DNA of 64,000 bases from Stenotrophomonas sp. ESTM1D_MKCIP4_1 (GTDB lineage: Bacteria; Pseudomonadota; Gammaproteobacteria; Xanthomonadales; Xanthomonadaceae): NCBI RefSeq assembly GCF_003086895.1, contig NZ_CP026004.1, positions 3,384,731 through 3,448,730 of the forward strand, read 5' to 3'. Numbering within the stretch: position 1 is the first letter of the stretch; each line of letters starts with the position of its first letter. Positions 8,866-17,769 of this stretch are shown in pieces. Under the pieces are notes generated by a model. That model did not search any database and was not told the DNA's origin. It saw nothing but the letters and a program-made list of their open reading frames with translations. The position numbers and the translations under genes are program-made.

Positions 8866-8925
8866 GATGTAAGTGAAACCATTCCTCCCCCTTCCCTTCC
8901 CCACGTCGTTGTTGCTGGAGTCCGC

Positions 8926-11358
8926 ATGTCCCCCCGCCTGTCTGCGTCGCCGCTTGGCCTCGCCATCGCGCTCGCCCTGTCCCCCACCCTGGCCTCTGCC
9001 CAGGATGCGGCCACCAACCTGGACACGGTGATCGTCACCGGCACCCGCGCCGCCGACCGTACCGTGCTCGAATCCACCTCGCCGGTGGACGTGCTCACCG
9101 CCGAGGACATCCGCAAGGCCGGCGTGGTCAACGGCGAACTGGGCAGCGCGCTGCAGGCCCTGCTGCCGTCCTTCAATTTCCCGCGCCAGTCCAACTCCGG
9201 CGGCGCCGACCACGTGCGTGCCGCCCAGCTGCGCGGCCTGTCGCCGGACCAGGTGCTGGTGCTGGTGAACGGCAAGCGCCGCCACCACACCGCGCTGGTC
9301 AACACCGACAGCAAGATCGGCAAGGGCACCACCCCGGTCGACTTCAACTCGATTCCGGTCAGCGCCATCAAGCGCATCGAAGTGCTGCGTGATGGCGCCG
9401 GTGCGCTGTACGGTTCCGATGCGGTGGCCGGCGTCATCAACGTGATCCTGGACAACGGCGGCGACGGCGGCGAGATCGAAGCCAGCTACGGCGCCAACCA
9501 CACCGACCTTAAACCGATCGGCCGCACCCTCACCGATGGCCAGACCGGCAACATCAGCGCCAAGGTCGGTACCTCGCTGGGCGAGGAGGGGGGCTTCCTG
9601 CGCGTGGGCCTGGAATACAAGAAGCGCAACGGCACCAACCGCGCCGGCTATGACCTGATCCCGCCGTGGGACCAGACCGAAGCCAACCTGGCACTGCAGG
9701 GCAAGCGCAACTACGTGCTGGGCGATGGCGCCAGCAAGGACATCAACCTGTGGCTGAACACCGAGATTCCGGTGGGCAGGACCTCCACGTTCTACGCGTT
9801 CGGCACCTTCAACCAGCGTGACACCGAAGGCGCCAACTACTTCCGCTACCCCGACAGCGACGCCAACTGGAAGGAGGTCTACCCGAACGGTTACCGCCCG
9901 ATTTCCGAAGGCGAGAACCGCGATGTGCAGACCGTGGCCGGCGTGCGCGGCCAGTGGGGTGAGTGGAGCTATGACGGCAGCGTGGATTACGGCCAGAACG
10001 ACTTCACCTACCGCCTGCGCGATTCGCTCAATGCCTCGCTGGGGCCGACCAGCCCGACGCGTTTCAAGACCGCCGATTACCAGTACGCGCAGACCGTGGG
10101 CAATCTCGACCTGAGCCGCGTGTTCTCGCAGAGCGACAGCATCACCCACACCCTGGGCCTGGGTGCGGAAGTGCGCCACGAGCGCTACGAAACGCGCCCA
10201 GGCGATCCGTCCAGCTACGCTGCTGGCCCGTACACCGACCGCCCGACCGGTTCGCAGGCCGGCGGCGGCCTGACCCCGCAGGATGCCACCTCGCTGGCCC
10301 GTGATGTGGCCAGTGCCTATGCCAGCCTCGCCAGCCAGTTCGGCGACCACTTCTCCACCGACCTGGCCGCGCGCTACGAGCACAGCGATGATTTCGGCGG
10401 TGAACTGACCGGCAAGCTCGGCCTGCGGTATGAGTTCACCCCGGCCTTCGCTCTGCGCGGTGCCATCTCCAACAACTTCCGTGCGCCGTCGCTGGCGCAG
10501 ATCGGCTACGAATCCACGTCGACCGGCTACAACGCCGCCGGCCAGCTGGTGCAGGGCCGCCTGCTGTCGGTCAACAACCCGATTGCCCGCGGCCTGGGCG
10601 CGCAGGATCTGAAGCCGGAGAAGTCGCTCAACACCTCGTTGGGCTTCACCAGCCGCATCGGTGAGCACTTCGACCTGTCACTGGACTTCTTCCAGATTGA
10701 CATCGACGACCGTATCGCGCTGTCGGAAAGCATCACCGGTGATGCACTGACCGACTTCGTGGCCGCCAACTACGGGGTCACCGGCCTGCAGAGCGCCAGC
10801 TTCTTCGTCAACGCGGCCGACACCCGCACCCGTGGCGCGGAACTGGTGACCAACTGGCGCCAAGCACTGGGCGATGGCCAGCTGCTGCTGACCGGCACCT
10901 ACGCCTACACCAAGACCACCCTGAAGAACGTGCTGGCCACCCCGGCCCAGCTGCAGGCGCTGGATGCGGATTACGTGCTGTTCGGCATCGAAGAAACCAA
11001 CACGCTGACCGACGCCACCCCGCGCAGCCGTGCCGGCTTCTCGGCCGCCTGGAGCAACGACCACTGGTCGCTGAGCAGCCGGGTGAACCGCTACGGCAGC
11101 GCTACCCGCGTCTTCAACTTCGGCGATGGCTACATTCCGCGCCAGACCTACCAGGCGGAGTGGCAGCTGGATGCGGAAGTGGAGTACCGCTTCAACACGC
11201 AGTGGAGCGTCGCCATCGGTGGGCAGAACCTGACGGACAACTATCCGGACAAGTCCAACGACGATATCTACTACTACGGCAACCTGCCCTACGACGTGCT
11301 GTCGCCCATCGGCAGCAACGGCGCGTACTACTACGGTCGCGTGCGTTATTCGTTCTGA
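8926..11358 (+). CDS. TonB-dependent outer-membrane receptor
   Basis: The 810-residue product has a signal peptide (about 1-26, ending ASA), a plug domain starting at DTVIVTGTRAADRTV with the typical plug motifs VLVLVNGKRRHH and IEVLRDGAGALYGSDAVAGVINVIL, and a 22-strand barrel that ends in an aromatic residue (YYYGRVRYSF) as BAM substrates do. Such proteins import siderophore, cobalamin or sugar substrates using TonB energy; which one is not readable here. I start it at the ATG with GGAG five bases upstream; the longer open frame before it is not coding. No TonB-ExbBD or uptake genes are adjacent. Confidence 0.9.
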   Translation: MSPRLSASPLGLAIALALSPTLASAQDAATNLDTVIVTGTRAADRTVLESTSPVDVLTAEDIRKAGVVNGELGSALQALLPSFNFPRQSNSGGADHVRAAQLRGLSPDQVLVLVNGKRRHHTALVNTDSKIGKGTTPVDFNSIPVSAIKRIEVLRDGAGALYGSDAVAGVINVILDNGGDGGEIEASYGANHTDLKPIGRTLTDGQTGNISAKVGTSLGEEGGFLRVGLEYKKRNGTNRAGYDLIPPWDQTEANLALQGKRNYVLGDGASKDINLWLNTEIPVGRTSTFYAFGTFNQRDTEGANYFRYPDSDANWKEVYPNGYRPISEGENRDVQTVAGVRGQWGEWSYDGSVDYGQNDFTYRLRDSLNASLGPTSPTRFKTADYQYAQTVGNLDLSRVFSQSDSITHTLGLGAEVRHERYETRPGDPSSYAAGPYTDRPTGSQAGGGLTPQDATSLARDVASAYASLASQFGDHFSTDLAARYEHSDDFGGELTGKLGLRYEFTPAFALRGAISNNFRAPSLAQIGYESTSTGYNAAGQLVQGRLLSVNNPIARGLGAQDLKPEKSLNTSLGFTSRIGEHFDLSLDFFQIDIDDRIALSESITGDALTDFVAANYGVTGLQSASFFVNAADTRTRGAELVTNWRQALGDGQLLLTGTYAYTKTTLKNVLATPAQLQALDADYVLFGIEETNTLTDATPRSRAGFSAAWSNDHWSLSSRVNRYGSATRVFNFGDGYIPRQTYQAEWQLDAEVEYRFNTQWSVAIGGQNLTDNYPDKSNDDIYYYGNLPYDVLSPIGSNGAYYYGRVRYSF

Positions 11359-11365
11359 TCTGCAA

Positions 11366-11398
11366 CCGGCCGGCCCATCGATGTGATGGGCCGGCCGG
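11366..11398 (+). terminator. Hairpin after TonB-receptor gene
   Basis: A perfect 14-bp stem (CCGGCCGGCCCATC) with a 5-nt loop begins 7 bp after the stop codon. It lacks a T-run, so it is a 3'-end stabiliser or weak terminator. Confidence 0.5.
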
Positions 11399-11399
11399 G

Positions 11400-11471
11400 G
11401 TAGAGTCGACCGTTGGTCGACTGCTCAGAATCCCGCGCTGCGCGCGGTAGTCGACCAACGGTCGACTCTAC
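11400..11471. repeat. Facing SMAG pair (GTAGAGTCGACCG subtype)
   Basis: A direct copy (11400-11421) and an inverted copy (11450-11471) of a GTAG palindrome whose stem is AGTCGACC/GGTCGACT are separated by a 28-bp spacer, giving a long hairpin between the TonB receptor and otsB. Confidence 0.85.
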
Positions 11472-11556
11472 CCTGTCGTGGTTTCCCAGCGGCACCATCC
11501 AATTCGTAGCCTCGCCTCGACCTGCCCTACACGCTGCCGCTGGCAAGCTGGCCGGC

Positions 11557-12315
11557 ATGGCTGAACCGCTCCCCCTGCGTCCGCCACCGCCATTGCTGGA
11601 CGACGCCTGTGCGTTGTTCCTCGATGTCGACGGCACCCTCATAGAATTCGCTGCGCGCCCGGACGCCGTGCAGCTCCTGCCGGATGTGCGTGAAGCCATC
11701 GGCCGTGTCAGTGACCGCCTTGAAGGTGCGGTCGCCCTCGTCAGTGGACGTCCCCTTGAACAGCTGGACCAGCTGTTCGCCCCCCTGCAACTGCCGGCTG
11801 CCGGCCTGCACGGCCACGAACTCCGCGGCCAGGACGGGCGCGTGCTGCGGGAAGAACAGGACGACGACACCGCCGAATGGCTGCACGCCCTGCACCAGCA
11901 GGCCATGCGCTTCGCCCACGGCTACCCCGGCGTGCTGGTGGAAGAAAAAGGCGCCGGCCTGGCCCTGCACTGGCGCGGCGCACCGCATGCCGCCAGCGAC
12001 GTCCGGGCCTTCGCCGAACGCCATGCGCGCGGCCGCCCCGGCTACCGACTGCAGCCCGGTGACCACGTGGTCGAGTTCGTGCCCGTGGGCACCGACAAGG
12101 GCCGTGCCGTGCGCCGGTTGATGCAGTACCTGCCCTTCCGCGGCCGACTGCCCGTCTTCCTGGGCGATGACCTGACCGATGAATTCGGCTTCGAGGCCGC
12201 CAACGGCCAGCATGGCTGGAGCGTGCTGATCGGCGAACGGGAGCCCAGCGCGGCCGTGTTCGCGCTGCCTGACATACGCAGCGTGCACGCATGGCTGCGC
12301 GAGAATGCGTATTGA
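11557..12315 (+). CDS. otsB: Trehalose-6-phosphate phosphatase
   Basis: The 252-residue HAD-superfamily phosphatase removes phosphate from trehalose-6-phosphate made by OtsA. Motif I DVDGTL at 23-28 gives the nucleophile Asp23 and acid/base Asp25; SGR near 65 and the metal motif GDDLTDEFGFE near the C-terminus complete the site. It is the first gene of an otsB-GH15-otsA operon and its end overlaps the GH15 start by 11 bp. The ATG chosen precedes a Pro-rich leader; the open frame continues upstream into a SMAG repeat, and no strong ribosome site is seen, so the exact start is less certain than the identity. Confidence 0.9.
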   Translation: MAEPLPLRPPPPLLDDACALFLDVDGTLIEFAARPDAVQLLPDVREAIGRVSDRLEGAVALVSGRPLEQLDQLFAPLQLPAAGLHGHELRGQDGRVLREEQDDDTAEWLHALHQQAMRFAHGYPGVLVEEKGAGLALHWRGAPHAASDVRAFAERHARGRPGYRLQPGDHVVEFVPVGTDKGRAVRRLMQYLPFRGRLPVFLGDDLTDEFGFEAANGQHGWSVLIGEREPSAAVFALPDIRSVHAWLRENAY

Positions 12316-14137
12316 CCCGGCCACCCCCACGGCCGCAACCGAGATGTACCGCGTGATGACCCAACCCGATCTTGATCTGGGCGTGGTCGGCAACGGCAGC
12401 TTCGGCGCCCTGGTCGACAAACATGCCCGCGTTGTCTGGAGCTGCCTGCCCACCTTCGACGGCGATCCCACCTTCTGCGCCCTGCTGGGGCCCAACCAGC
12501 AGACCGGCGGCGACTTCGCCATCGAGCTGGAGGATTTCGCCAGCAGCGAGCAGGAGTACCTGACCAACACCGCGATCCTGCGCACCGTGCTGCACGACCA
12601 CCACGGCGGTTCGCTGGAAATCCTCGACTTCGCCCCACGCTGGCGCCAGAACGACCGCTTCTATCGCCCGGTCAGCCTGATCCGCCAGGTACGGCCACTG
12701 ACCGGCAGCCCGCGCATCACCGTGCTGGCGCGCCCGCTGGCCGACTGGGGCGCACGCGTGCCCGAATCGACCTGGGGCAGCAACCACGTGCGCTGGATCC
12801 TGCCCGAGCATGTGCTGCGGCTGACCACCGACGTGCCCGTGCGCATGGTGCGCGATGGCCTGCCGTTCGTGCTCAACCACCCCATTCATCTGATCCTGGG
12901 GGTGGACGAATCGCTCAACCGCTCCATCAGCGGCTACGTGCAGGAAGCCTTCCAGCGCACCCGCGATTACTGGCGCGAGTGGGTGCGCTACCTGTCCATT
13001 CCGCTGGAATGGCAGGATGCGGTCATCCGCAGTGCGATCACCCTGAAGCTGTGCCAGTACGAGGACAGCGGCGCGATCATCGCGGCGATGACCACCTCCA
13101 TTCCCGAGGCGCCCGGCAGCGTGCGCAACTGGGATTACCGCTACTGCTGGCTGCGCGATGCGGCCTTCGTGGTGCGCGCGTTGAACCGCCTCGGTGCCAC
13201 CCGCACCATGGAGCAGTTCCTCGGCTACATCTTCAACCTGGCAACCACCGACGGCACGCTGCAGCCGCTGTACGGCATCGGCTTCGAGGCCAAGCTGGAC
13301 GAGAACGAAGTGCCCAGCCTGTCCGGCTACCGCGGCATGGGCCCGGTGCGCCGCGGCAACCTGGCCTGGGTACAGCGCCAGCACGATGTCTACGGCAGCG
13401 TGGTGCTGGCCTCCACCCAGCTGTTCTTCGACCGCCGCCTGCAGGATCCGGGCGATGCACACACCTTCGCGCGACTGGAACCGCTGGGCGAGCAGGCCTT
13501 CGCCCTGCACGACGTGCCCGATGCCGGCCTGTGGGAATTCCGTGGGCGCACCGAAGTGCATACCTACACCAGCGCCATGTGCTGGGCCGCCTGCGACCGC
13601 CTGTGCAAGATCGCGGTGCGGCTGAAGCGCGACGACCGTGCGAACTACTGGCGCGAGCGTGCCGACAGCATCCATGCGCGCATCATGGCCGATGCCTGGA
13701 GCGATGAACTGGGCCATTTCACCGATACGTTCAATGGCCACCGGCTGGATGCCTCGCTGCTGCTGCTGGCCGACATCGGCTTCATCGATGCGCTGGATGC
13801 CCGCTTCGTCGCTACCGTCGAGGCCATCGGCCGCGATCTGAAGCATGGCAATTCGCTGTACCGTTACATCGCCCCGGATGATTTCGGCGAACCGGAAACC
13901 AGCTTCACCATCTGCACCTTCTGGTACATCGATGCACTGGCCGCGATCGGCCGCATGGATGAAGCGCGCGAGATGTTCGAGCTGCTGTTGAAGCAGCGCA
14001 ACCACCTGGGCCTGCTCTCGGAAGACCTGGCCTTCGATGGTGGCGAAGCGTGGGGCAACTTCCCGCAGACCTATTCGCACGTCGGCCTGATCACCGCGGC
14101 CATGCGCCTGTCGCGTTCCTGGCAGGAGGCATCGTGA
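12305..14137 (+). CDS. Glycoside hydrolase family 15 protein (glucoamylase/trehalase-like)
   Basis: The 610-residue cytosolic protein has the GH15 layout: an N-terminal beta-sandwich (LGVVGNGSFGALVDKHARVVW, FDGDPTFCALLGP) and an (alpha/alpha)6 barrel (NWDYRYCWLRDAAF, the usual substrate-binding signature; FLGYIFN; and the C-terminal SEDLAFDGGEAWGNFPQTYSHVGLI). GH15 enzymes release glucose from the non-reducing end, and some bacterial members are trehalases. The position between otsB and otsA, overlapping both genes, argues for a role in trehalose or glucan turnover; its specificity is inference. An in-frame ATG at 12356 is an alternative start. Confidence 0.88.
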   Translation: MRIDPATPTAATEMYRVMTQPDLDLGVVGNGSFGALVDKHARVVWSCLPTFDGDPTFCALLGPNQQTGGDFAIELEDFASSEQEYLTNTAILRTVLHDHHGGSLEILDFAPRWRQNDRFYRPVSLIRQVRPLTGSPRITVLARPLADWGARVPESTWGSNHVRWILPEHVLRLTTDVPVRMVRDGLPFVLNHPIHLILGVDESLNRSISGYVQEAFQRTRDYWREWVRYLSIPLEWQDAVIRSAITLKLCQYEDSGAIIAAMTTSIPEAPGSVRNWDYRYCWLRDAAFVVRALNRLGATRTMEQFLGYIFNLATTDGTLQPLYGIGFEAKLDENEVPSLSGYRGMGPVRRGNLAWVQRQHDVYGSVVLASTQLFFDRRLQDPGDAHTFARLEPLGEQAFALHDVPDAGLWEFRGRTEVHTYTSAMCWAACDRLCKIAVRLKRDDRANYWRERADSIHARIMADAWSDELGHFTDTFNGHRLDASLLLLADIGFIDALDARFVATVEAIGRDLKHGNSLYRYIAPDDFGEPETSFTICTFWYIDALAAIGRMDEAREMFELLLKQRNHLGLLSEDLAFDGGEAWGNFPQTYSHVGLITAAMRLSRSWQEAS

Positions 14138-15498
14138 GCCGCTTGGTTGTTGTATCCAACCGGGTCGCCGTGCCGGGCGAAAGCCGCGCCGGAGGCCTGG
14201 CCGTCGGCCTGCTGGCCGCGCTGAAGGAGCGCGGCGGCATGTGGTTCGGCTGGAGCGGCAAGAACGCGAAAGATGCCAGCGGCACGCTGCACCAGCAGAA
14301 GGAAGGTGACATCGAGTACGTCACCATGGACCTGGCCAAGCGCGATGTGGATGGCTACTACAACGGCTTCTCCAACCGCACGCTGTGGCCGCTGCTGCAC
14401 TTCCGCCTGGACCTGGTCGACTACGACCGCGGCACCCGCGAGACCTACCACAAGGTCAATGCGCTGTTCGCCGACAAGCTCGCGCCACTGCTGCGCGAGG
14501 ATGACATCGTCTGGATCCACGATTACCACCTGATTCCGCTGGGCGCGATGCTGCGCGAGCGCGGCATCGGCTGCAGGATCGGCTTCTTCCTGCATATCCC
14601 GATGCCGTCGGCCGACCTGCTGCAGGCCATGCCGGACCATCTGCGGCTGTTCTCGGCGCTCTATGCCTACGACCTCGTCGGCTTCCAGACCCAGCGCGAC
14701 GCCGACCGTTTCCAGACCTACCTGCGCCTGTTCGGCGGTGGCCGCGTACTGGAAGACGGCCGGCTGGAAGCACCGGGCGGCCGCCGCTTCCGCGCGGCCG
14801 CCTTCCCGATCGGCATTGATACCGGACTCATCGCCCGCCAGGCGGCCACCGCCGCCAGCAAGGCGTCGGTGAAGGACCTGCGCAGCAGCCTGCGCAACCG
14901 CCAGCTGGCCATCGGCGTGGACCGCCTGGATTACTCCAAAGGCCTGCCCGAGCGCTTCCTTGGCTTTGAACGCTACCTGGAACGTCACCCCGACCAGCGC
15001 GGTTCCCTCACCTACCTGCAGATCGCCCCGGTATCACGTGGCGACGTGACCGAATACCGGCAGCTGCGCAGCCAGCTCGAGCAGATCGCCGGGCACATCA
15101 ACGGCGGCCACGCCGAGCCCGACTGGACGCCGCTGCGCTACGTCAACCAGAACTTCACCCACGCCACGCTCACCGGCTTCTACCGCGCCGCAGCGGTGGG
15201 CCTGGTGACTCCGCTGCGCGATGGCATGAATCTGGTGGCCAAGGAATACGTGGCCTCGCAGGACCCTGAGGATCCTGGCGTGCTGGTGCTGTCCCTGCTG
15301 GCCGGCGCGGCCGACGAACTGAAGCAGGCGCTGCTGGTGAACCCGCACGACCTGGACGGCGTGGCCGATGCCATCGCCACCGCGGCGACCATGTCGCTGC
15401 GCCGACGCCAGGAACGCTGGCACGCGATGATGGACCACCTGCGCACCTACGACATCAACCACTGGCGCCGCAGTTATCTTGAGGCGCTTGAAGCGTAA
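14134..15498 (+). CDS. otsA: Trehalose-6-phosphate synthase (GT20)
   Basis: The 454-residue glycosyltransferase transfers glucose from UDP-glucose to glucose-6-phosphate. Family motifs are all present: [14 protein letters not shown] at the N-terminus, [11 protein letters not shown], the nucleotide-binding [16 protein letters not shown], and [19 protein letters not shown]. The start is GTG, set by a strong AGGAGG four bases upstream (14124-14129); its GTGA overlaps the GH15 stop, indicating translational coupling. With otsB and GH15 it forms an osmoprotectant-synthesis operon that ends at a strong terminator. Confidence 0.95.
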   Translation: MSRLVVVSNRVAVPGESRAGGLAVGLLAALKERGGMWFGWSGKNAKDASGTLHQQKEGDIEYVTMDLAKRDVDGYYNGFSNRTLWPLLHFRLDLVDYDRGTRETYHKVNALFADKLAPLLREDDIVWIHDYHLIPLGAMLRERGIGCRIGFFLHIPMPSADLLQAMPDHLRLFSALYAYDLVGFQTQRDADRFQTYLRLFGGGRVLEDGRLEAPGGRRFRAAAFPIGIDTGLIARQAATAASKASVKDLRSSLRNRQLAIGVDRLDYSKGLPERFLGFERYLERHPDQRGSLTYLQIAPVSRGDVTEYRQLRSQLEQIAGHINGGHAEPDWTPLRYVNQNFTHATLTGFYRAAAVGLVTPLRDGMNLVAKEYVASQDPEDPGVLVLSLLAGAADELKQALLVNPHDLDGVADAIATAATMSLRRRQERWHAMMDHLRTYDINHWRRSYLEALEA

Positions 15499-15529
15499 TT
15501 CCCCATTCACCTGCAACCTGACTGTGCAT

Positions 15530-15555
15530 GCCGGGCGATTGCCCGGCTTTTTTTT
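15530..15555 (+). terminator. Intrinsic terminator of the ots operon
   Basis: A stem GCCGGGC with loop GATT and complementary GCCCGGC is followed by eight T residues, 31 bp after the otsA stop. Confidence 0.93.
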
Positions 15556-15878
15556 GCACGCGCGGATCACCGCGCTGCGCCCTGCAGATTTGTCGTTTTC
15601 AGCACTATCGCAGTGCGCAGGATGCCGTCCATGCAACCCAGGTGAGCTGCGGCATCTGATGTCGCAATCAACCCGCTTTTTTCCGGAAGCCGCTTGCCCC
15701 AAGGCGTGCGCTCATCGCTGCGCCTCATCGAGATGCATCCATGGGCAAACGAAAGCCGAAGCAGCCCCGACATTTCATTTGTCGTTGACGCGATTTCCCC
15801 AGAGTGGCGCCCCCGAGGCCATCGCCCGCAGTTACCACACGTGCGCCTCGACGTACATCACATTTCTGGGAATTCTGC
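15556..15878. other. Spacer between the ots terminator and the OmpA-fusion gene
   Basis: About 320 bp without a convincing gene, repeat or hairpin. It is slightly AT-richer than its flanks and presumably contains the promoter of the next gene. I see no clear -35/-10 pair. Confidence 0.5.
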
Positions 15879-17180
15879 ATGAGCGCTTACGACCGTTTCG
15901 TTGAAGAGGCTGCCACCCACCTGGAACTGGGGCATCGCTCCCGCTGGGTGATCGACGTACTTTCCGCATGGGTCACGTCCCATCCCGGTGGCCTGGACGG
16001 TCTGCAGCAGCGGTTCGAGGCGACAGGCCTGGCCGCACGCTTCCATTCCTGGCGGCACACCGGGCAGCTGCGCCAGCCCATCATTGCCAGCGAACTGGAA
16101 CGTGCGTTGGGGACGCACACCCTGGCCCTGCTCGCCCATCGCTGCGGCATGTCAGCCGGCGCGTTCCGGGTGGTGGTCTGCCAGCTGCTGCCTGGCGTGA
16201 TTGCCCTGGTGTCGACTGCCGCGGGGCCCTACCGCATGCCGGCAGCGCGGTCTGGCGGTGGCGTTGCGCCAGCCTGGCGCCGGCGGATGTCCGGCGCAGT
16301 GCCATCGCACGCCACGTACGGCATGGCCCTGCGCAGCCTGCTGTGGATCCTGGCCGCCCTCACCGTGCTCACCCTCACCACTTGGGTGCTGCTCAAGGCA
16401 CGCACGCCGCTGTGGACGACGCAGGAGCTTTCCTACGATCACGCATCGCGTGTGTTCCTGCAGCAGGATGGCGAGCGGGTCCAGGTGCAGGGCAGCCTGC
16501 CCAGTGAATCCGACCGCAGGCGCCTGTGGAATGCCCTCAAGGCCATCCACGGCCAGCAGAACCTCAGCGGCGGCATCGCGCTCAACCCACGCGCGCAGCC
16601 GCCGCGCTGGCTGGACAGGCTGGTGAGCGATCTGCCGCACCTGCAGGGGGATGGCCTGCGCCTGGAGTTCGATGGACCGCAGCTGCGCATCGACACCACG
16701 GCCTTGGCCGACGCACAGCGACAGGCGATATCGCAGCGCCTGCGCCAGGATTTTCCTGCGTTGCAGATGCGCGGGCTGTGGGGGCCGGGGCTTGCCGCAT
16801 TGGCGCAGCTGCCAGCCGATGCCGGCCACGCCGACCGCATGGCCGCGCTCAACCTCACGCGCCTGAAATTCCATCCAGGTTCGTCAGAGCTGACGGGTGA
16901 TTCCTACGAGACGCTGGATGCGGTGGCTGCGACGCTGCGCAGCGCGACAGCCGGCACGCGGGTGGAAGTCGCGGCCCATACCGACAGCCACGGCGACGCC
17001 CGTTCCAACCAGCAGTTGAGCCAGCGGCAGGCCGATGCCGTGGTGCAGGCGCTGCAGGAACGCGGCGCACCTGCCGTGCTGGTGCCCGTGGGCTACGGCC
17101 AGGACCAGCCCATCGCCGACAACCGCAGCGATGCGGGGCGCGCACGCAACCGGCGCATCGCCTACCAGCTGCTGGAATGA
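15879..17180 (+). CDS. YidB-like / transmembrane / OmpA-like peptidoglycan-binding fusion protein
   Basis: The 433-residue product has three parts. Residues ~1-115 resemble DUF937/YidB proteins (WVIDVLSAWVTSHPGGLDGLQQRF, SELERALGTHTLALLAHRCGM, QLLPGVI). A single transmembrane helix (SLLWILAALTVLTLTTWVLL) follows at about 150-175. The C-terminal ~110 residues are an OmpA/MotB-type domain with LKFHPGSSELTGDS, AHTDSHGDARSNQQLSQRQA and SDAGRARNRR, which binds diaminopimelate of peptidoglycan. It therefore sits in the inner membrane with a cytoplasmic YidB-like part and a periplasmic wall-binding part. Start at the ATG preceded by TCTGGGAA; monocistronic. Confidence 0.82.
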   Translation: MSAYDRFVEEAATHLELGHRSRWVIDVLSAWVTSHPGGLDGLQQRFEATGLAARFHSWRHTGQLRQPIIASELERALGTHTLALLAHRCGMSAGAFRVVVCQLLPGVIALVSTAAGPYRMPAARSGGGVAPAWRRRMSGAVPSHATYGMALRSLLWILAALTVLTLTTWVLLKARTPLWTTQELSYDHASRVFLQQDGERVQVQGSLPSESDRRRLWNALKAIHGQQNLSGGIALNPRAQPPRWLDRLVSDLPHLQGDGLRLEFDGPQLRIDTTALADAQRQAISQRLRQDFPALQMRGLWGPGLAALAQLPADAGHADRMAALNLTRLKFHPGSSELTGDSYETLDAVAATLRSATAGTRVEVAAHTDSHGDARSNQQLSQRQADAVVQALQERGAPAVLVPVGYGQDQPIADNRSDAGRARNRRIAYQLLE

Positions 17181-17193
17181 GCCACCGCCGACT

Positions 17194-17220
17194 GTAGAGT
17201 CGAGCACGGCTCGACTCTAC
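17194..17220. repeat. SMAG-type perfect palindrome
   Basis: GTAGAGTCGAG and its complement are separated by CACGG, forming a perfect 11-bp stem headed by GTAG, in the convergent spacer between the OmpA-fusion and DCC-protein genes. Confidence 0.85.
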
Positions 17221-17236
17221 AAAAAACCGGCGGCCT

Positions 17237-17659
17237 TCAATCCAGGAACCTGGCCGCCTGTTCCGGGGTCGGCAGGTAGCAGGCGTCATGCCGGCCGAAC
17301 CAGCGATAACGGTTGCGCGCCAGAGCGCGGTACGCCACGTCGCGCACACGGCGCGGCAGCACGCGCAGCAGGCCCGCCACGCGCCACACGCCGCCCAGAC
17401 CCGTCAGCACGCGCAGGATCGCGTCCGTGTCGCTCCAAGCGCCCTGCGCATCCACCAGCAGGAAGGACAGGGGATCGTGCGGGTCCAGCCCGTTGGCACG
17501 CAGCAGCGCACTGCCCTGCGCACCCTGCATCGCCGCGAAGCGGTAGCGCCCCTGGCGGTCGAAGCGCAGCAGGAAACGCACCCAGCGGCTGCAGAGCGCG
17601 CAGACGCCATCGAAGACGATCACGGCCGAGGGATGGGGGTCAGAGGCTGCGCCAGCCAT
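17237..17659 (-). CDS. DCC-family thiol-disulfide oxidoreductase-like protein (DUF393)
   Basis: The 140-residue cytosolic protein has the DxxCxxC signature that names the family (VFDGVCALCSRWVRFLLRFD near the N-terminus) and the downstream GLDPHDPLSFLLVD and VWRVAGLLRVLPRRVRD blocks. Members are predicted thioredoxin-fold redox proteins without a firmly known substrate. The frame stays open upstream to 17782 only because it reads through two 40-bp palindromes; the ATG at 17659 is the last before the conserved domain and touches the first base of a palindrome. It follows pgeF and rluD on the same strand. Confidence 0.85.
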   Translation of the reverse strand: MAGAASDPHPSAVIVFDGVCALCSRWVRFLLRFDRQGRYRFAAMQGAQGSALLRANGLDPHDPLSFLLVDAQGAWSDTDAILRVLTGLGGVWRVAGLLRVLPRRVRDVAYRALARNRYRWFGRHDACYLPTPEQAARFLD

Positions 17660-17750
17660 GGGGTCGGATCCCTTTTCGGCAGAAAAGGGCTCTGACCCCG
17701 CTCCGGTCATGGGGTCGGATCCCTTCCCGCCAGGGAAGGGCTCTGACCCC
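17660..17750. repeat. Two 40-bp GGGGTC palindromes before the DCC gene
   Basis: Copies at 17660-17699 and 17711-17750 lie in the same orientation, 11 bp apart, filling the gap between pgeF and the DCC gene. The first copy directly abuts the DCC start codon, so no ordinary ribosome-binding site lies in unique sequence there. Confidence 0.88.
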
Positions 17751-17769
17751 AGAGCACCGCCAGTCGGCT

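Noticed and set aside
15479..15904. 141-residue open frame between otsA and the OmpA-fusion gene
   Set aside because: It starts inside otsA, crosses a strong terminator and has no recognisable domain or ribosome site.
17194..17220. Hairpin after the OmpA-fusion gene as an intrinsic terminator
   Set aside because: It is followed by A residues, not T residues, on the coding strand, and on the other strand the T-run precedes the stem; it fits a GTAG repeat better.
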